Shown here: one piece after another, positions 45,744 through 56,744 of the stretch
How positions within the stretch are numbered: the first letter of the stretch is position 1
Layout: each line of letters opens with the position of its first letter
NCBI RefSeq assembly: GCF_905171775.1
Contig: NC_053497.1
Span: 106,167,157 to 106,231,156, forward strand
DNA length: 64,000 bases
From: Rana temporaria
Lineage: Eukaryota > Chordata > Amphibia > Anura > Ranidae
Reading direction: 5' to 3'
Program-made: the position numbers and the translations under genes
The notes under the pieces: model-generated
Databases searched by the model: none
Seen by the model: only the letters and a program-made list of their open reading frames with translations
What the model was told of the DNA's origin: nothing

Positions 45744-46461
45744 AGCCAGATTCAGAAAGACTGGCTTAACTTTGTGCAGGCGTAGCGTATCGCTTATGTA
45801 AGTCAGAGAGTGCTGTATTCACATATTCACAAAGCACTTGCCTCCTAAGTTACGGCGGCGTAGCTTAAATGGGCTGGCGTAAGCGCGCCTAATTAAAATT
45901 GTGAAGAGGTGGGCGTGTTTTATGTAAACAAACCATGACCCCACGTAAATGACGTTTTGAACGAACGGCACATGCGCCGTCCGTGGACGTATCCCAGTGC
46001 GCATGCTCCAAATTACGCCGCAAGGACTTATTGGTTTCGACGTGAACGTAAATTACGTCCAGCCCCATTCACAGACGACTTACGCAAACGACCTAAAATT
46101 TAAAAAATTTGACGCGGGACCAATGTCCATACTTAACATTGGCAAGGCCAGCTTTTTGGTGGGATAACTTTAGGCCTGAAAACACCTTACGTAAACGGCG
46201 TATCTTTACTGCGACGGGCAAGCGTACGTTGGTGAATAGGAGTATCTCGCTGATTTACGCATTCTAGGCGTAAATCAGCGTTCACGCCCCTAGCGGCCGG
46301 CCTAAATAGACAGCTAAGATACGATGGCGCAGGCCGTCGTTTCTTAGCTAGATTTAAGTGTATCTCATTTTGAGAATACACTTAAAGATACGACGGCTTA
46401 GATTCAGAGTTACGACGGCGTATCTACTGATACGCCGGCTTAACTCTTTCTAAATCTAGCT
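45744..46461. mobile_element. GGCCAGATTC-family element, copy 3
   Basis: AGCCAGATTCAGAAAG and CTTTCTAAATCTAGCT bound 718 bp; the ends are eroded. The interior shares TTACGGCGGCGTAGC, CGTGAACGTAAATTACGTCC and TATCTACTGATACGCCGGC with the other copies. No clear duplication. Confidence 0.82.
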
Positions 46462-46504
46462 ATAAAACTTTGGAAATCTCATCCAAATGTCAGATAAGCA
46501 CCCA

Positions 46505-46800
46505 GAATGGAAGGGTTTTCCCAACAGTAGTTTGTGTCTCCACCCTATACACAATGGCGAGATTTCTGAGCAATATTTTGTGTCTCTGCCCTTCCTGCAA
46601 TTGGAAGTTTTCCCCGCAATAGTTTGCATCTCTGTACCCCCACAATGGGGAGAATTCCCTGCAGTAGTTTGTGTCTTTGCAACTTCCACATTGGTGAGAT
46701 TTCCCTACAGTAGTTTGTCTTCGCCCTGTCCTACAATGTGAAGGTTTCCCTGTGTACTTTATGCCACAGTGGCGAGACTCCCTTGCAATAGTTTGGTGGC
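46505..46800. repeat. Degenerate minisatellite of about 50 bp
   Basis: Units containing CAGTAGTTTGTGTCTCTGC and ACAATGGCGAGATTTCC repeat about six times with drift. Confidence 0.75.
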
Positions 46801-47505
46801 ACCAATATATGGCAGCATTAGGTGGAGATAGGAATTCTAGTAGAGCTCTCAATCAAGCAAAACACAAAATTGGATGGAGTTAGCAATTCCTAACATTGTT
46901 TCCATGGATATGTAAGTACTTGGGGGGAAAAAGGCAAGGTTAATAAAGTAAATAAAAACAAGATTTGAATTTTATTTGCTCAGTATTCTTCCATTATGAT
47001 TCCGCATTGAAACATTTTTTATAACATTTATGGCCACTAGGTGTCCCTGCTTTTTTTGCTTACTGCAGTGATACAGTATATAACTTTTTTTTTTTGAAGC
47101 ATTGGTGTCTCAAGTCAATGATTTTCTAAAGATTTATAACTAAGTGAATATTTCTCTTTAGCAGTCTATATTGTCCCTTTTAATATTCAAAATGATAAAA
47201 TCTGAAGAGCTGCAGAACAAGTGACAGTTTTAACCAGCAAGAGGAATTTGCAGTCCTGCCGTGCTGTATCCCTCGGGCTTGTCTGTCTGGACACTCAAAG
47301 GAGTTATATAACTGTGTCTCAGCTAAATATAGCTGTCTGTTGATCCATAGTCTCTTATGAAAGCCAGTTAGACTATAAAGACCTGAGCAGTGTCTGCACA
47401 GCACTGTGCTATAAATGGTTTTACATACATTGGAAAGAAATACCCGCTTATACAGTTTCAGTTGCAAAAATATTGGCTCTCCTAACGAAGAACTCTGCTA
47501 AAATA
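46801..47505. other. Intergenic DNA without recognised features
   Basis: No gene or transposon ends are evident. Confidence 0.4.
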
Positions 47506-47510
47506 CGGTG

Positions 47511-48243
47511 GGCCAGATTCAGGTACTTTTACGGCGGCGTAACGTATCGCATTTACGTTACACCGCCGCAAGTTTTACGGGGCAAGTGCTTGATTCACAA
47601 AGCACTTGCCTGTAAAGTTGCGGCGGCGTAGCGTAAATCCCTCTGGCGCAAGCACGCCTAATTCAAATGATCCGGGTAGGGGCCGTGGATCATTTAAATT
47701 AGGCACGTTCCCGCGCCGAACGTACTGCGCATGCTCCGTTTTGAAATTTCCTGCCGTGCTTTGCGCGAAATTACCTCGCAATGACGTAATTTTTTGAACG
47801 TCGACGTGAGTTACGTCCTTTCCTATTCACGGACGACTTACGCAAAAAAAAAAATTTAATTTAAATTTGACGCGGGAACGACGGCCATACTTTAACATGG
47901 CAAGTCTAAATATAGGCCACAAAATAGCAGCTCTAACTATACGCCGGGAAAAGCCGACTAGCGACGACGTAAGAGAATGCGACGGCCGCGCGTACCTTCG
48001 TGGATCGACGGAAAATGCTAATTAGCATAACCGACGCGGAAAACGACGCAAACTCCACCCAGCGGGTGCCGAAGTATTACACCTACGATCCGAAGGCGTA
48101 CAAAGCCGTACGCCTGTCGGATCTAAGCCAAAAGCCGTTGTATCTTGGTTTGAGGATTCAAACTAAAGATACGACGTAGCAAATTTGAAAGTACGCCGGA
48201 GTATCAGTAGATACTCTGGCGTACTTCTTCTGTGAATCTGGCC
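47511..48243. mobile_element. GGCCAGATTC-family element, copy 4
   Basis: GGCCAGATTCAG and TGTGAATCTGGCC bound 733 bp, with a perfect 5 bp duplication CGGTG (47506-47510 and 48244-48248). The left half is nearly colinear with the copy at 12418; the right half differs (GTACGCCGGAGTATCAG). Confidence 0.87.
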
Positions 48244-48338
48244 CGGTGTGTTTAATGTCTAAATTAGAACCCAGAGAATCGTCTCTGTAAAGTGATGAAT
48301 AATTGTTATTAAAATATGTTCAAGGGCGACTGCCGCGG

Positions 48339-48363
48339 TGACGTCACTTGCGTAGTGACGTCA
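48339..48363. promoter_or_regulatory. Pair of perfect CRE palindromes
   Basis: Two TGACGTCA sites (48339-48346 and 48356-48363) sit 17 bp apart in a short GC-rich stretch following a GGCGACTGCCGCGG block. They could be a promoter fragment of an unidentified element or gene. No coding exon follows that I recognise. Confidence 0.4.
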
Positions 48364-48570
48364 CTTCCGCTTCCACGTTCCAGACTGGTCAGCGTGGAGC
48401 TTCCTGTCAAGTGGACACCGCAGAGAAGCCTGTGATTCAACACCTGTACACCCCTAAGGCCAAGAGAACGTTACCAGATCCTGCAGAGCAGCATCAACAT
48501 ACCCCAAGACACCTCTATACCTGACAAGCATCGTCACCCAGTGAACCTGTAAGTGTATATTCTACACTAA

Positions 48571-48982
48571 TGCCCCGTACACATGATCGGAATTTCCGTC
48601 GGGATAAACTCCGACATATTTTTCTGACGGAATTCCGTTCAAGCTCTCTTGCATACACACTGTCACACCAAATTCCGACCGTCCAAAACGCAGTGACGTA
48701 CAACACTACGACGAGCCGAGAAAAAATTAAGTTCAATGCTCCCGAGCATGCGTCGACTTGATTCTGAGCATGCATGTTTTTTTCTCCGTCGGAGTCCCAT
48801 ACAGACATATGAAATTTCCGTATTTTTTTTTCCAAAATTGTTTTCATCGGAAAAAAAAGAGAACATGTTCTCTTTCTAAGTCCGTTGGAATTTCCGATGG
48901 AAAAACTCAGATGGGGCACACACACATGAAAAAATTCCGTCTGACCTTTTCCATTGGAAATTCCAATCGTGTGTCCAAGGCA
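48571..48982. mobile_element. Harbinger-type MITE, TGCCCCGTACACATGATCGG family
   Basis: The 412 bp element has perfect TAA duplications (48568-48570 and 48983-48985) and inverted ends TGCCCCGTACACATGATCGG and CCAATCGTGTGTCCAAGGCA. The interior is in the opposite orientation to 32515 and shares the GCATGCGTCGACTTGATTCTG core. Confidence 0.87.
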
Positions 48983-48985
48983 TAA

Positions 48986-49721
48986 CACTTAATTAACAAT
49001 AAGACTATCTCAGTTGGCACCTCCCCCCTTCTTATACTCCTTTTAGCACTAGAGAAGGAAGACATTACTCCTGACAACCATCACCACCGAGGATAAAAGG
49101 TACAGGGTGTATTTTAGAGATAGACAAAGGTCCAGCAACTGGATTCCAAGGCCTAGTGACTCTTGTGGTCTGCCCATGCCTCTTGCCACTGGAATTAAGC
49201 CAGTGGGTTCCAATGTTACCACCTATCTGTGGCAAATTATTTTGCTCAACCTGGCACAATTAAGAAAGTCTAAAGATGGTTAAAAAAAAAGAACTCAAGA
49301 GCACAGCTGTCATGTGACGTCATCTTAAATACAGATCGCTCCTAGATGAAAAATGTTAAATGTAACATGCAGAAAAAAAATAAAATAGTTGTACTCACTT
49401 TAAAAAAAAAAAAAAATTCCCAGTATTTCATTGGGGGGACACAATAGACCAGTTGTTACAGGAAATTAGAAAGACTTGGTTTCTCCTCTGGACTAAACCA
49501 AACTCAGGTGGCACAGAACACAGATCACCTGACCTCACCTAAATATATAGGCTCTCCCAGCAGGCCAAGGGATTCAAGAAAACCCCTGCCCATTGGCTGG
49601 GACACCCACAATCCATAACCTGACTTTTAGTTGCCCTTCTCATATCTAATACCACCTAGAAGTAGAAGAGAAAAGTACAACAAGACCAAGCTTAGGGAGA
49701 AATCACTGGATCTCTAACAAA
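48986..49721. other. Intergenic DNA without recognised features
   Basis: No gene is seen. A/T runs near 49390 and a short GC-balanced stretch near 49430-49570 may be an unidentified repeat. Confidence 0.4.
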
Positions 49722-49725
49722 TTAA

Positions 49726-50226
49726 AGCGGGAGTTCACCCATAAAAAAATTTTTACCCTTAGATTGATGCTCATTTTGTCTAGGGGATAGTTGTTTTAAA
49801 ATCGAAGCTGTACTTACCGTTGTAGAGAGCGATCTTCTCCGCCGCTTCCGGGTATGGTCTTCGGGACTGGGCGTTCCTATTTTGATTGACAGTCTTCCGA
49901 CAGGCTTCCGACGGTCGCATCCATCGCGTCACGAGTAGCCGAAAGAAGCCGAACGTCGGTGCGGCTCTATACTGCGCCTGCGCACCAAGGTTCGGCTACT
50001 TTCGGAAAATCGTGACGCGATGGATGCGACCGTCGGAAGCCTGTCGGAAGACTGTCAATCAAAATAGGAACGCACAGTCTCGCAGCCCATACCCGGAAGC
50101 GGTGGAGAAGATCGCTCTCTACAACGGTAAGTACAGCTTTGATTTTAAAACAACTAGCCGATTCCCCTAGACAAAATGAGCAGGAATCTAAGGTTAAAAA
50201 ATGTTATTTCCGGGTGAACCTCCACT
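49726..50226. mobile_element. TTAA-flanked fold-back element with arms of about 200 bp
   Basis: TTAA at 49722-49725 and 50227-50230 flanks a 501 bp element. It begins AGCGGGAGTTCACCC and ends GGGTGAACCTCCACT. The arms GTAGAGAGCGATCTTCTCC through CGTCACGA and their inverse pair almost fully, leaving a small centre around GCGCCTGCGCACC. Its ends match the element at 18598. Confidence 0.9.
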
Positions 50227-50230
50227 TTAA

Positions 50231-51127
50231 CTATGGTAGCTACCACAGACAAGTAATTTGGTAAACCCCATTTTGCTACATCGGTAAGATTTGAAAATCA
50301 AATAAAATGCCTGACAACCACATAAAGTAAATTGGCCTTTTATTACTTTGATGGTGAGTACATAAATTGTTCTGCATTTATTGGGTATACAGTAGACCAC
50401 TAGGGTGTCCAAGAACCATCCCAAATAAGGGACTTTATTTTTACACCTCACAGCTAAACCTCCAGGAAATGTTAGGTCCAGCTCTCAGCTAAGACTGCTA
50501 CATCCATCCAATAGAACTTAGAAACTAAGGACTAAGTGTAAGCTCTACACACATTAGATGCAGAAGCCTTATGTTGAGTTTCACAGTGACCCTAAAGCAT
50601 AGAAAGCATTGAATCTCCAAGGCCTTGCAATCTAGTTATGACACAAAGCATGTAGATGGCTGTGGAAGTGAATCTCCAAGACTTGACGACACTGCCCAAA
50701 GCATGAAGTCCTCAATCTTACATCAGTAGAACTGAGAGAGCTGTCCTACATCCTTAGAACACTAAACCATACTGAGGCTTTCTAACTGTGTATAGGGTAT
50801 AACCCAAGCTTTCTGTTTTCTTAATGCCCAACCTCCAAATGGTAAGGCATATACCCAGTGGTTTAATATGTCCTCTAACAGAACTAGCACAATCTCATCC
50901 TTCTAGCACTGAACAGACCCTTCCAAGGACAACTTTGGAATGCCCTGGTTGACAGGGAGCTGCCTCCGACTATGAATAGTGTACCTATGTTTGTCCACTC
51001 AAAAGATCCAGCACTCCCACAACACACATCTACATTTTTGCTCAAATGAACACTGAAAGAAGACAACTTTTTTGGTTCAGCTGGTCATTTCCAAAATCCT
51101 GAAAGAAACATTTTCGGGATACAAATC
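50231..51127. other. Intergenic DNA without recognised features
   Basis: No gene or transposon end is evident. Confidence 0.4.
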
Positions 51128-51130
51128 TAA

Positions 51131-51642
51131 CACACACGTACACACGGCATTTAGAAAAAACTATGTTTTTCCAACTTCATCATTAAAACGACGTTGCCCA
51201 CACACCATCGGTTTTTAAAAATGCTCTAGCAAAGCGCGGTGATGTACAACACGTACGACGGCACTATAAAGGGGAAGTTCCATGCGGATGACGCCACCCT
51301 TTGGGCTGCTTTAGCTGATTCCGTGTTAGTAAAAGACGATTCGCACTTTTCTGTCTGTTACAGCGTGATGAATGTGCTTACTCCATTAGAATGATGAGAC
51401 ATAACTTGCTTCTGAGCATGCGCGGGTTTTTAACGTCGTTTTAGCCCACACACAATCATTTTTTACAACCCGAAAAACGACATTGTTTAAAACGTTGTTA
51501 AAAAATGCAGCATGCTCGGAAAAAAAATGTCGTTTTTTAGAACCCGAAAAATTATGTGAAGCCCACACACGATAATTTTAAATGACATTTTTTTTAAAAC
51601 AACGTTTTTTTCATGCCGAAAAATGATCGTGTGTACGCGGCA
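51131..51642. mobile_element. Harbinger-derived MITE that keeps a promoter fragment
   Basis: It is flanked by TAA (51128-51130) and TTA, with a right end CGTGTGTACGCGGCA and an eroded left end. At 51262-51350 it reads CACTATAAAGGGGAAG, then GCCACCCT, GCTGCTTTAGCTGATTCCGTG and GATTCGCACTTTTC. In the same order these match the transposase promoter and leader of the intact Harbinger (about 36094-36210). The flanking parts match the MITE at 25341. It is thus a deletion derivative with a remnant of a related transposase promoter. Confidence 0.82.
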
Positions 51643-51645
51643 TTA

Positions 51646-52000
51646 GACACTTGGGATTATTCCAGAAATCAATGACTGCTGACAGCGAAGGCCATAGATA
51701 TGTAACTGCTAAAGTGGTCATGACACTGACTGGCTGAACAATGATTTCTTTACCACGCTCAGCTATCAGACTGCCATGGAAGCATTTAGTAAACTGCAGC
51801 ATCAATTATTGTGCTGGAATTTAATATCTATTATGGGACTCTATTAGCAATCTATTCTTCATTCCCCAAAAGGCCAAAGTGATCTTTCTACAACTGTAAT
51901 TTTTCATAAACTGAAGTGGAGTTCAAAATGATTTGTTTCAAAACAAAGATAATAAAAAATGTATATCCAAAAGATTAAACACAATGAATACTAAAGGGAC
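51646..52000. other. Intergenic DNA
   Basis: No feature is recognised. Confidence 0.4.
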
Positions 52001-52004
52001 TTAA

Positions 52005-52451
52005 AGCGGAGCTCCGCTAAAAAAAAAAAATTAACCCAGCATGCAACAAATACTGCAGCTGCTGACTTTTAATATTAGGACACTTACCTGTCCTGGAGTC
52101 CAGCGCCGTCTGCAGCAGAGGACGAGCGATCGCTCGTCACTCTGCTGCCCCCCCGCCATCCTCGGTGAGGGAACCAGGAAGTGATGCGCTCACTTCACTG
52201 CCCGGTTCCCTACGGTGCATGCGCGAGTCGCGCTGTGCCTGCTGACTTGCTCCTGCTGTGCTCTGGGAGCCGAGTGTTCCCAGAACACAAGGGGGGGGGG
52301 GGACGGGAGGTGACGTCCTGCCCGCAGACTGTGGCCGGAAGTCTAAAGACAGGTATCTGCACTTCCCTCCCCCTGAAAGGTGTCAAATGTGACACCGGAG
52401 GGGGGGAGGGTTCCGATCAGCGGGAGTTCCACTTTAGGGTGGAGCTCCGCT
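52005..52451. mobile_element. TTAA-flanked element, AGCGGAGCTCCGCT family, copy 1
   Basis: TTAA at 52001-52004 and 52452-52455. The ends AGCGGAGCTCCGCT and GGTGGAGCTCCGCT enclose 447 bp colinear with 58862, including TGCAGCTGCTGACTTTTAAT, GACGAGCGATCGCTCGTCAC and GGTGTCAAATGTGACACCGG. There is no coding capacity. Confidence 0.9.
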
Positions 52452-52455
52452 TTAA

Positions 52456-52993
52456 ACACCATGCTAACTGCTAGCCCAAAGCTGCAAATAAGTAGCGTAT
52501 TCTCCCAGAGCTACAGTTCATACAGTATGTCTGATGTTATTATAGGCTGAGTTGTTTCCTGGTTCTCTGATGTACAGAGCCAGAGAGCCAATAGATGGAG
52601 GGCAGTGAAGGATTGTAAAACGAAACTGGATTGGCGCTGACACATAGTAATCACACCTCCTTGATTAGTGACCACAGTGAGAAATCTCCCAGTACTGTGG
52701 TTATCAGGAAACAGACAACCAGGAAGTGTCCAGAACAGAGAGGAATTACAGCAACATCAAAGCAAAAACGAACAATGAGGACATGAAACCAGGACTGCAG
52801 TAAGGTAAAGAAAGCTATTTAGCTAAAAAAAAAATCCTTTAGTGACCCTTTAAGCAGCTATTGAGCTAAGTAGGCAGAGCTGTGTGGCCATTTAGGCAGG
52901 TTCTCACCATCCCCGCTGGATTTTTAAAATGTATTTATTTATTTATTACAGGTACTTGTATAGCGCTGTCAATTTATGCAGTGTTTTACATAC
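52456..52993. other. Intergenic DNA with a LINE-tail-like fragment
   Basis: ACTTGTATAGCGCTGTCAATTT near 52950 resembles amphibian LINE 3' ends. The matching continuation (GGGAGAAAACCCATGCAGGC) appears after the Tc1 piece at 53570, showing that Tc1 inserted into it. Confidence 0.45.
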
Positions 52994-53558
52994 ACTATTG
53001 TCAAAAGTAGTGGGACGTCTGACTGTTCCACGCACATGAACTTTATTGGTATCCCAGTCTTAGTCCGTAGGGTTCAATATTGGATTAGTCCACCCTTTGC
53101 AGCTATAACAGCTTCAACTCTTCTGGGAAGGCTGTCCACAAGGTTTAGGAGTGTGTCTATGGGAATGTTTGACCATTCTTCCAGAAGCGCATTTGTGAGG
53201 TCAGGCACTGATGAGGACGAGAAGGCTTGGCTCGCAGTCTCTGCTCTAATTCATCCCAAAGGTGTTCTATCGGGTTGAGGTCAGGACTCTGTGCAGGCCA
53301 GTCAAGTTTCTCCACCCCAAACTCACTCATCTATGTCTTTATGGACCTTTCTTTGCACACTGGTGCACAGGCACAGTCATGTTGGAACTATAAGGGGCCA
53401 TCCCCAAACTGTTCCCACAAAGTTGGAACATGAAATTGTCCAAATTGTCTTGATATGCTGATACCTTAATAGTTCCCTTTACTGGAACTAAGGGGCCAAG
53501 CCCAACCCTGGAGAAAACAACCCCACACCATAATACCCCCTCCACCAAATGATTTGAA
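52994..53558 (-). mobile_element. Truncated Tc1-like element
   Basis: The left end CACTATTGTCAAAAGTAGTGGGA is a Tc1-type terminus. Minus-strand frames retain decayed transposase blocks (PEHLWDEL-like near 53270 and a PFGGGGIMVWG-like region near 53530). The other terminus is missing. Confidence 0.7.
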
Positions 53559-53559
53559 A

Positions 53560-54378
53560 TGGAAGTACCGGGAGAAAACCCATGCAGGCACAGGGAGAAC
53601 ATGCAAGCTCCAGGCAGGTAGTATATTATATTATGGAGATGTGAGAGCAGGAGCCTTTTACACTGAAGAATTATATCATAGTCAAGAATTATGGCAGGGA
53701 GGTCCCACTGGTGGAGTATCTTTTACATGTAAGTAAGCAGAGGCTGATTGGGCCCACCATGCTCCACCTATAACTTTTGGGTGGTCTAACCCTTCAAGCA
53801 AAATTCTAGCTTTTTACAGTAGTTATGAATTTAAAAAATGTAACACAAAAGATACTTTTGTCATGCAGATAAGAAGAAAAAAAAGAAGTACATGAAGTGA
53901 TAACACATCTTCTGTGACAAAAGACGCCATTTCTATATGATTTCACTAAACTCTATTGATGTCACTAGATTTCTATTCCACATTATTCTGGATGGTATTT
54001 CTGTACACAAAATGGCTGATTAGACTGTAAATTTAACACAATTCTTTTTTTCAGTACACCACATTTTTGTAGCCAAGTGAGTAGACTGGTGGCCTAATTG
54101 ACAGCTTACGTGAAAGCACCTTTGTTAACCTGTATAAGCAGCCATTAGAAAGATAAACAAGTCATTATAATCATATTATGGAGAAAAGCGTTCGCTGTGC
54201 ATGCGTCTACTCATAAACACATTAACTGGGAAAATAAATTACCGCAGGTATGTATGTACACTTTTCCATTCCTGATGGCAGTTTTCTTTGAAGATGTTCT
54301 TCAGCAGTCAATATCTATTCAAACTCAAATGCACTGGAAGCTGAATTTTTTTTTTTTGATGTATGGGAGTTTAGACAC
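53560..54378. other. Intergenic DNA without recognised genes
   Basis: Apart from the LINE-like fragment at 53570-53620, nothing recognisable is present. Confidence 0.4.
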
Positions 54379-54382
54379 AAAG

Positions 54383-54710
54383 GGCCAGATTCAGAAAGAC
54401 TGGCGTATTTTTAGGTGGGCGTAGCGCATCTCATATACGCTACGCCGCCGTAACTTAGAGAGGCGAGTACCGTATTCAGAAACAACTTGCGCCCTAAGTT
54501 ACAGCGGCGTAGCGTAAATGGGCTGGCGTAAGCCCGCCTAATTCAAATTATCACGGCAGTGGGCGTGTTGTATTACAATGAGCCGTGACCCCATGTAAAT
54601 GAGGGGTCGAAAGAACGGCGCATGCGCGCGCATGCTCAGAATCACGTCGCAAATACTCCCTAAGATACGTCGGCTCAATGCTTCGTCGACGTGAACGTAA
54701 CCTACGCCCA
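54383..54710. mobile_element. GGCCAGATTC-family element, copy 5, truncated
   Basis: GGCCAGATTCAGAAAGACTGG starts a copy that follows the 45744 element through CTGGCGTAAGCCCGCC and GTCGACGTGAACGTAAC, then stops near 54710 without the right-hand end. Confidence 0.8.
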
Positions 54711-55030
54711 TTCACATACATGCGTTACGATTCCTCTACAAATCTGTGCGAGTTTACAGCGTTGCTTTGCGAATTTAGTCTCCATAGACATCAATGTAAA
54801 TCGTTCTGGAATCGCATTGATGGTTCACATATGTATGAATTCCACCACACTACTCTCCATAAAAAACAGGAAGTACACAGGAAGTTAACACCTTTTTTTT
54901 TACACTATGATTCCATTGGCTAGAATATGAATTGCAGCTATGTCCAACTCCTGAAATTTGCGGTAAATTTGCACCTCACACAGGACAAAAAAATAGAACA
55001 AATTCACAGCGCAGCAGTGTGAACCGACCC
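54711..55030. other. Intergenic DNA, possible repeat fragment
   Basis: CAGCGCAGCAGTGTGAACCGACCC at about 55005-55030 resembles the right end of a CAGTGTGAA-type repeat. Nothing else is recognised. Confidence 0.4.
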
Positions 55031-55033
55031 TTA

Positions 55034-55406
55034 GACCCCTTTCACACTGACCTGCGCATAGCGTCGGCGGTAAAACTCAGCTATTTTTACCGCCGACAGC
55101 TATGGGCGGATTCGCGGTTCATTTCGGCCACTAACTGCTGCATCAGCGCATTGCCAGCGGTATAGCCGCACTGTCCCATTGATTTCAATGGGCAGGGGCA
55201 GTGGAGGAGCAGTAAACACACCGCTCCTTCACCGCTCCAAAGATGCAGGTAGCAGGACTTTTTTTACCATCCTGCTAGAGAACAGTCCAGTGTGAAAGCC
55301 TTGTGCTTTCATACTGGAATGAATGTAACACCTTCTTAAGGGCGGATTGCAGGCGCTATATTTGACGCTATAGCACCTGCAATATGCCCTCAGTGTGAAC
55401 GGGGTC
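55034..55406. mobile_element. MITE, GACCCCTTTCACACTGA family
   Basis: A 373 bp element with TTA on both sides (55031-55033 and 55407-55409), ending GACCCCTTTCACACTGACC and its inverse CAGTGTGAACGGGGTC. The interior has GGCGGTAAAA/TTTTACCGCC arms. The 3 bp TTA duplication fits a Harbinger-type origin, though its termini lack GTACACACG. Confidence 0.82.
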
Positions 55407-55492
55407 TTATAGTACAAAAAGAGCAGATAATCGCTACTATAAGGGGGTTCAATTATACCGTGAAATAGTGAAAGAAATATATTACGTATATC

Positions 55493-55541
55493 AGCCCTCA
55501 AATTTTCCACTCGCATTTTGCGAGTGGAAAATGAGGGCTGG
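55493..55541. repeat. Near-perfect 49 bp palindrome
   Basis: AGCCCTCAAATTTTCCACTCGCA pairs with TGCGAGTGGAAAATGAGGGCT, separated by a few T residues. Confidence 0.85.
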
Positions 55542-55914
55542 CGAGGAGCTGGGCTGCCTGGGAGTGGGGGGGCAAGCCCTGCCAGCGGGTGGGGTTGATC
55601 AGGAGCTGTTCTCCCGGTGGAAGAGTGACTGGAGTTAGAGGAGAGCCGCGGGATCACTGAACAGTAAAACATGCTGTAACAGCATTACATTGAAACTGTC
55701 TCCGCTCTTCTTACTGATCTCACACAGCCCTGCCTCCTCCTAACCCAGCGCCTGTGGTAGACAGAATACATCCCAGCATTGGACCCGCGTTCTGTCTATC
55801 ACAGACGTAGGGTTAGGAGGAGATCCTAACCGCTCGGTGATCCCACGGCTGTCCTCTAACTCCAGTCATGATCCGACCACCCCTCTCACTTCCTCCGCCT
55901 GGCAAGACAGCAAT

Positions 55915-56240
55915 GAGGGCAATGTAAGGCTAAATTGGGGGCAATGTAAGGCTGCAATGGGGCCAATGTAAGGCTGCAATGGGGGCCAATGTAAGGCTGC
56001 AATGGGGGCCAATGTAAGGCTGCAATGTAAGGATGCAATGGGGGCAATGTAAGTCTGCAATGTGGGCACAGTGAGGCTACAATTTGGGGCACAGTGAGGC
56101 TGCAAGGTGGGGCACGGTTAGGCTGCAATGTGGGGGCACAGTGAGGCTGCAATTTAGGGCATGGTGAGGCTGCAATGGGGGGTACGTTGAGGCTACAATG
56201 TGGGGCATGGTGAGGCTGCAATGTGGGGCATGGTGAGACT
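55915..56240. repeat. Minisatellite of about 21 bp units
   Basis: GGGGCAATGTAAGGCTGCAAT units repeat about 15 times, changing to GGGGCACAGTGAGGCTGCAAT in the right half. Long minus-strand frames here are artefacts. Confidence 0.92.
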
Positions 56241-56432
56241 GTGCTTAGGGGAACTGATAAAGTTGTTATTTTAATTTTTTTTGTAACTTAATTCTGCATA
56301 AAACATTTAAGTGTCATTTCATAAGATAATTTATGATGGCGGGGCAGCGTAAGGGTTGGGTGGGGCAACTGGTGGCGAGTAACCCTTGAGACCTAGATAG
56401 TAACTCAGGACTTGAAATTTTTAGCCCTGACT

Positions 56433-56740
56433 TATATCAAATATATATATAATATTAAATACACCCAGAAGTGGGATATAAGGGCATTTGAACAAGAAGT
56501 CAGACATTAAGCTATATGAAGGGTAGAGATATAAATCTTTTATATTAATGTAGTACTAATAGCTAAGACTTTTTTTTTTGTTCATGGATATGATCATTTT
56601 AAACATAATGCACAATACTGGTAAAGGTTTACTTTAAATGAAATTGTAATACCTTATATTACCTCCAGTTTATCAGCATCCACCATCTCTGGGTTCAGAT
56701 GCTGATCTTCCCTGCGCAGAGTCTTTAGTGATTTCTTTTT
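56433..56740. other. AT-rich intergenic DNA
   Basis: No feature is recognised. Confidence 0.4.
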
Positions 56741-56744
56741 TTAA

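Larger units (their letters stand above)
55489..56432. mobile_element. Possible non-autonomous element with palindrome and minisatellite
   Basis: CAGCCCTCAAATTTTCC on the left and GAAATTTTTAGCCCTG on the right are imperfect inverted ends of a block containing the 55493 palindrome and the 55915 minisatellite. The ends resemble hAT CAGGGCT-type termini, but no duplication is visible. Confidence 0.5.

Noticed and set aside
55866..56221. Minus-strand frames with repeated Ala/Pro/His units
   Set aside because: They are translations of the 21 bp minisatellite at 55915-56240.
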